From contig JAYTOM010000170.1 of NCBI GenBank assembly GCA_043747765.1, positions 1 to 26,961 of the forward strand: a DNA stretch of 26,961 nt, read 5' to 3'. Positions 23,957-26,961 of the stretch are shown piece by piece (within the stretch, counting starts at the first letter, position 1; every line of letters begins with the position of its first letter). A program made the translations under genes and the position numbers. This stretch comes from WLMZ01 sp043747765 (GTDB lineage Bacteria > Actinomycetota > Acidimicrobiia > Acidimicrobiales > Ilumatobacteraceae). Under the pieces are notes generated by a model. That model worked only from the letters and a program-made list of their open reading frames with translations. It made no database searches and was not told the origin of the DNA.

Positions 23957-24004
23957 CGTCCCGAGCATCGGTCGTCCCGAGCATCGGTCGTCCCGAGCAT
24001 CGGT
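23957..24004 (+). repeat. Three perfect 16-nt tandem repeats upstream of the ABC-F gene
   Basis: CGTCCCGAGCATCGGT is repeated three times without a mismatch. Each copy holds the inverted repeat CCGA-GCA-TCGG. The array lies between tRNA-Tyr and the ABC-F start and runs directly into its -10 box, so it spans the -35 region. Confidence 0.95.
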
Positions 24005-24009
24005 AGCCT
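24004..24009 (+). promoter_or_regulatory. Candidate -10 box of the ABC-F gene
   Basis: TAGCCT fits TAnnnT and ends 8 nt before the GTG at 24018. Its first T is the last base of the third 16-nt repeat, so factors bound at the repeats would affect it directly. A leaderless transcript is implied. Confidence 0.35.
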
Positions 24010-24017
24010 CGAACGTC

Positions 24018-25826
24018 GTGATCCTCATCGATGTCCAGGGCTTGGCGGCGTCGCGCCCGAATCGGCCACTGTTCGCCGATGTCTCCATCACAGTCAGCGA
24101 TGGTGACCGGATCGGTGTGGTCGGGCTCAACGGCAGCGGGAAATCCACGCTGCTGCGCATCATCAACGGCGACCTCGAGCCCGACGCGGGCGTGGTCCGG
24201 CGAGGGCGCGGGGCGCGTATCGGCGTGCTGCCACAGCTGCCGGTGCTGCCGAAGGGCTCGGTCCGGGATGCGGTCGGCGAGGGATGGCGGGGCGAGGCAA
24301 TGCTCGACCGCTTGGGCATGACGGCCCTCATCGATTCGCCGACCGATCAGTTGTCCGGGGGTCAGCAGAAGCGGACCGCTCTCGCGCACCTGCTCGTACG
24401 CGAGTGGGAGGCGCTGATCCTCGACGAACCGACCAACCACCTGGACCTCGACGCGATTGCGTATCTCGAGGAATGGCTGGCCGCGTACAGCGGTGGGCTG
24501 CTGCTCGTCACCCACGACCGCCATGTACTGGACCGCGTCACGAACAAGGTGCTCGAGATCGATCGCGGCCGTGCCTTCCTGCATCAGCCGCTGAATCGGC
24601 ACGCCGGGTCTGGCTATGCGGCGTATCTCGCGGCCCGGATCGAGCGGGAGGAACAGGCTGCGACCACTGAGCAGGCCCGCCGTAACCTGGCCCGTCACGA
24701 ACTGGCCTGGCTGCGGCGAGGCGCGCCGGCGCGCTCGACCAAGCCGAAGGCCCGGGTCGCGGCCGCCAAAGCCGTGATCGACCAACGGCCCCAGGCTGCG
24801 GCACGAGCCGGCGAACTCGGCCTGTCGCTCGGCAGCCAGCGGCTCGGGTCCAAGGGCATCGAGTTGCACGATGTCGGCTTCTCGTGGCCCGATGGCACCT
24901 TGGTCCTGGCCCCGTTCGAACATGATCTCGAGCCCGGTGACCGGCTCGGCATCGTCGGACCGAACGGAGCCGGCAAGAGCACATTGCTCGACCTCATCGC
25001 CGAACGGTTGACACCGACCACCGGAACCATCGACCGCGGCCGCACCGTCAAGGTCGGATACTACGACCAGCTCGGCAGTGAGTTGGATGTCAAGCAGAGG
25101 GTCCGTGACGCGGTGGCCGGCGACAAAGGAGCTCCATCGCTCGAGGACAACGCGTTGATGCGCCAGTTCTGGTTCGACGGCGACGCACAGTTTGCACCGA
25201 TCTCGACGTTGTCCGGCGGCGAGCGGAGGCGGCTGCAGCTGCTCCTCACCCTGACCGCTCAACCGAACGTCTTACTGTTGGACGAGCCGACCAACGACCT
25301 CGACCTCGACACGCTCCGCGCGCTCGAGGAGTTCCTCGATGACTGGCCGGGCATCGTGGTGGTCGTCAGTCACGACCGGGTCTTCCTCGACCGCACCGTG
25401 AGCGAGGTGCTCGCCCTCGACTCCAAGGGCGGGGCAGCCCTGGTGCGCGGGGGAGTCGCCGGCTGGTTGGCGGGCAGGGTCTCGTCGATGAACCAAGCGC
25501 CAGCACCGACGCCAGCACCGACGCCATCTGCGCGCCCGGCCCCGGCGAAGGCTGCGGCAAAGACCGCTGCGCCGGCTGCACGGCCGGTCTCCACCAAGAG
25601 CCCGAGCACGCTGCGGCGTCAGCTGGGCGCTGCCGAGCGCGGTCTCGCGACGGCGACAGCCCTGTCCGACAAGCTCGACGCCGAACTGGCGTTGGCGGGC
25701 AACGATCATGCTGAGCTCGTTCGCCTCAGCGACCAGTTGGCCAGCGCCCACGCGACGGTCAAAAAGGCCGAAGAGAACTGGCTCGTCCTGGCCGACGAAG
25801 CCGAACAATTCGGCCTCGACCTGTAA
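24018..25826 (+). CDS. ABC-F family ATPase (Uup-like)
   Basis: 602 residues with two ABC ATPase cassettes and no membrane helices, the ABC-F layout. Cassette 1 has Walker A GLNGSGKST (from Gly36), signature LSGGQQKR (112) and Walker B LILDEPTNHLDL (133). Cassette 2 has GPNGAGKST (314), LSGGERRR (398) and LLLDEPTNDLDL (Asp422-Glu423). An Arg/Ala-rich linker joins them. A Pro/Ala segment and a C-terminal coiled coil (LRRQLGAAERGLATATALSDKLDAELA) match Uup more than EttA. Such proteins act on ribosomes or branched nucleic acids. The frame is open upstream through the tRNA, but GTG 24018 starts the first strand (VILIDVQGL). Confidence 0.93.
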   Translation: MILIDVQGLAASRPNRPLFADVSITVSDGDRIGVVGLNGSGKSTLLRIINGDLEPDAGVVRRGRGARIGVLPQLPVLPKGSVRDAVGEGWRGEAMLDRLGMTALIDSPTDQLSGGQQKRTALAHLLVREWEALILDEPTNHLDLDAIAYLEEWLAAYSGGLLLVTHDRHVLDRVTNKVLEIDRGRAFLHQPLNRHAGSGYAAYLAARIEREEQAATTEQARRNLARHELAWLRRGAPARSTKPKARVAAAKAVIDQRPQAAARAGELGLSLGSQRLGSKGIELHDVGFSWPDGTLVLAPFEHDLEPGDRLGIVGPNGAGKSTLLDLIAERLTPTTGTIDRGRTVKVGYYDQLGSELDVKQRVRDAVAGDKGAPSLEDNALMRQFWFDGDAQFAPISTLSGGERRRLQLLLTLTAQPNVLLLDEPTNDLDLDTLRALEEFLDDWPGIVVVVSHDRVFLDRTVSEVLALDSKGGAALVRGGVAGWLAGRVSSMNQAPAPTPAPTPSARPAPAKAAAKTAAPAARPVSTKSPSTLRRQLGAAERGLATATALSDKLDAELALAGNDHAELVRLSDQLASAHATVKKAEENWLVLADEAEQFGLDL

Positions 25827-25850
25827 CGAAACTCCCGCGAGCGTTTTCGT
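25826..25850 (+). terminator. Possible terminator after the ABC-F gene
   Basis: ACGAAA-CTC, loop CCGC, GAG, a CGT bulge, then TTTCGT form a hairpin starting at the stop codon. Part of the 3' arm is T-rich, but no clean T-tract follows. Confidence 0.35.
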
Positions 25851-25890
25851 CCCCTATAGCGCGTTTTAGACTTCAAACTTCCGCAAGCAC

Positions 25891-25908
25891 TCCGCCCTGA
25901 TCGGCGGA
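25891..25908. terminator. Possible bidirectional terminator hairpin
   Basis: TCCGCC-CTGATC-GGCGGA is a perfect 6-bp stem with a 6-nt loop in the convergent gap between the ABC-F and acetyltransferase genes, 5 bp past the latter's stop. Neither side has a T-tract. Confidence 0.4.
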
Positions 25909-25913
25909 TCGCC

Positions 25914-26420
25914 TCAACTGGGCCGGTCGAGCAGCACCTGCATGATCGCCACATCGAGCCATTTGTTGAATTTGCGGCCGACCTCTCGTTCCACGCCGAC
26001 CAGCGTGAAACCGCACGAAGCGTGCAGAGCCTTGCTCGCTTCGCTGGGCCCCGAGATACGTGCGAACACGGCATGGAAACCCGAGATCCTGGCCATGCGG
26101 AGCAACTCCATCACGATCAGCTTGCCGATGCCTCGGCCCTGCTGATCGCCGGCGACGTAGACCGAGTCCTCGACGCTGGTGCGGTAGGCAGCGCGTTCCT
26201 TGTACGCCGACAGTGCCCCGAATCCGACAACCGTCGGGCCGTCGACGGCGACGAGCGCGGCGAAAGCTCCCGAACGGTGTGTGATCCACAGTTCCTGCTC
26301 CTCCAGAGAACGCGGCACCAGATCGAATGTGGCGAACGTGTTCGACACTTCGTGGTTGTAGATGGTGCGGATCGCCTCGGCATCGGCGATCTCGGCGAGA
26401 CGAAGGGACAGGTCGGCCAC
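25914..26420 (-). CDS. GNAT N-acetyltransferase, phosphinothricin acetyltransferase-like
   Basis: 168 residues from GTG 26420. The pattern follows the PAT/YncA branch of GNAT: RLAEIADAEAIRTIYNHEVSNTFATFD, PRSLEEQELWI, GFGALSAYKERAAYRTSVEDSVYV, the acetyl-CoA loop QQGRGIGKLIVMELL, LHASCGFTLVGVEREVGRKFNKWLDVAIMQ. Such enzymes acetylate amino groups of small molecules such as Met sulfoximine or phosphinothricin; the true substrate is unknown. A TTG at 26501 would add 27 residues with no homology. The chosen start is supported by a TAAGTT box 8 nt upstream. Confidence 0.87.
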   Translation of the reverse strand: MADLSLRLAEIADAEAIRTIYNHEVSNTFATFDLVPRSLEEQELWITHRSGAFAALVAVDGPTVVGFGALSAYKERAAYRTSVEDSVYVAGDQQGRGIGKLIVMELLRMARISGFHAVFARISGPSEASKALHASCGFTLVGVEREVGRKFNKWLDVAIMQVLLDRPS

Positions 26421-26428
26421 GTCGTCGG

Positions 26429-26434
26429 AACTTA
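26429..26434 (-). promoter_or_regulatory. Candidate -10 box of the acetyltransferase gene
   Basis: On the minus strand TAAGTT fits TAnnnT and ends 8 nt before the GTG at 26420, the same spacing seen at nuoA and the ABC-F gene. It supports the shorter start. Confidence 0.35.
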
Positions 26435-26529
26435 GCGGCGTAGACAGCGCGCTGCTACGTCGGTCCGGGATCCACCACTTCACCCGGCAAATCGGCCACA
26501 ATCACGTGGTCGTCAGACCGTCGAGGCGC

Positions 26530-26535
26530 TATGAT
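26530..26535 (+). promoter_or_regulatory. Promoter -10 for the tRNA-Thr/tRNA-Met/tuf unit
   Basis: TATGAT matches TATAAT at five of six positions and lies 35 nt before tRNA-Thr. The -35 is weak (TGGTCG at 17 bp). It probably drives the tRNAs and perhaps tuf. Confidence 0.5.
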
Positions 26536-26570
26536 CGCTCTCCGGTTCTCGCGGCAGTTTCGCGCGCCCA

Positions 26571-26643
26571 GCCCTCTTAGCTCAGTAGGTAGAGCAACGC
26601 CATGGTAAGGCGTAGGTCGTCGGTTCGACTCCGACAGAGGGCT
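26571..26643 (+). tRNA. tRNA-Thr (GGT)
   Basis: 73 nt. The acceptor GCCCTCT pairs with AGAGGGC, the D-arm is GCTC/GAGC, the anticodon arm ACGCC-ATGGTAA-GGCGT gives anticodon GGT, and the T-arm is GTCGG-TTCGACT-CCGAC. The discriminator is T and CCA is not encoded. Confidence 0.96.
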
Positions 26644-26652
26644 CGACCAGTT

Positions 26653-26692
26653 CGTCCTGCGATGCACGCCATGTGGCGTGTGGATCAGGACG
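26653..26692 (+). promoter_or_regulatory. Strong hairpin in the tRNA-Thr/tRNA-Met spacer
   Basis: CGTCCTG pairs with CAGGACG (7 bp), a 5 x 5 internal loop (CGATG/TGGAT) follows, then CACGCC pairs with GGCGTG (6 bp) around an ATGT loop. It fills 40 of the 60 spacer bases. No T-tract follows, so RNA processing is more likely than termination. Confidence 0.6.
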
Positions 26693-26703
26693 GGTGAAGC
26701 CCT

Positions 26704-26777
26704 GGCGGCGTAGCTCAGTTGGTCAGAGCATCCGGCTCATAATCGGAAGGTCACCGGTTCGAGACCGGTCGCCGCTA
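26704..26777 (+). tRNA. tRNA-Met (CAT), elongator type
   Basis: 74 nt. The acceptor GGCGGCG pairs with CGCCGCT (G1-U72), the D-arm is GCTC/GAGC, the anticodon arm TCCGG-CTCATAA-TCGGA gives CAT, and the T-arm is ACCGG-TTCGAGA-CCGGT. It lacks the unpaired C1-A72 and the three G-C pairs of initiator tRNA, and resembles actinobacterial elongator tRNA-Met. An Ile2 (lysidine) identity is less likely but cannot be excluded by eye. No CCA is encoded. Confidence 0.9.
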
Positions 26778-26856
26778 CGACACAAAATCATCTGCAAGTC
26801 CTGAAAACGCACAACCCGTACCGCAACCCGAGAACGCAACAAGGAGACTGGCTCCC

Positions 26857-26961
26857 ATGAGCAAGGCAAAGTTCGAGCGCACGAAGCCGCATGTGAATAT
26901 TGGAACGATGGGTCATATTGACCATGGGAAGACGACGTTGACGGCGGCGATTTCGAAGACG
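26857..26961 (+). CDS. tuf: Elongation factor Tu, N-terminal 35 residues (partial)
   Basis: The window ends inside this gene. The frame reads MSKAKFERTKPHVNIGTMGHIDHGKTTL, the EF-Tu start with the GTP-binding P-loop GHIDHGKT at about residues 19-26. EF-Tu delivers aminoacyl-tRNA to the ribosome. AAGGAG ends 10 nt before the ATG. It follows tRNA-Thr and tRNA-Met and probably shares their transcript. From about codon 12 the codons change character: all three Ile are ATT, all three His are CAT, Asn is AAT, and no Gly is GGC, against C-ending choices elsewhere in the window. Confidence 0.95.
   Translation, partial: MSKAKFERTKPHVNIGTMGHIDHGKTTLTAAISKT

Noticed and set aside
23957..24004. CRISPR-like repeat array
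   Set aside because: The three 16-bp units are directly adjacent with no spacers and no cas genes nearby.
26455..26667. 70-codon minus-strand frame across tRNA-Thr
   Set aside because: It is antisense to a complete tRNA gene and overlaps the acetyltransferase promoter region.
26704..26777. Initiator tRNA-fMet or tRNA-Ile2
   Set aside because: It lacks the C1-A72 mismatch and G-C anticodon stem of fMet, and the body resembles actinobacterial elongator tRNA-Met. Ile2 was not fully excluded.

Overview
The window looks like a stretch of a high-GC Gram-positive (actinobacterial) chromosome. The evidence is strongly GC-ending codons, many GTG starts, TAnnnT -10 boxes placed only 6-8 nt before start codons (leaderless transcripts), and two tRNA genes without an encoded CCA. 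The gene content and the type of complex I recall Acidimicrobiia, but that assignment is inference. I see no mobile element, phage or CRISPR array.

Layout. 1-2200: the end of a class I glutamine amidotransferase, a convergent choline-kinase-like phosphotransferase, then a divergent histidine phosphatase overlapping an ArfB-type ribosome rescue hydrolase. 2206-14403: a long, tightly coupled respiratory complex I operon, nuoABCDHIJKLMN, that lacks nuoE, nuoF and nuoG. It ends in an overlapping MidA/NDUFAF7-type methyltransferase, the family that methylates the NuoD homologue in mitochondria. NuoD has Trp where the quinone-binding Tyr is expected, and NuoL carries a His/Asp repeat insertion.

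14404-19008: the most interesting region. A DtxR/IdeR-like iron box overlaps a promoter. It is followed by a 280-nt leader in which a 12-bp stem can hide the ribosome binding site of a repeat-encoded 33-residue peptide. Then come a small lipoprotein, an FTR1 iron permease, an orphan divergent hydantoinase-A-like ATPase (no HyuB) and a membrane-anchored helical protein. Together they look like an iron-controlled uptake module with an unexplained cytoplasmic ATPase.

19009-23704: acetyl-CoA synthetase, a large single-pass membrane protein of unknown function, and a convergent YajQ. 23705-26961: tRNA-Tyr, a 3 x 16-bp repeat, a Uup-like ABC-F ATPase, a GNAT acetyltransferase on the minus strand, then tRNA-Thr, a strong spacer hairpin, tRNA-Met and the first 35 codons of tuf. 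This is a loosened version of the tRNA-tufB arrangement known in other bacteria, so secE-nusG may follow outside the window.
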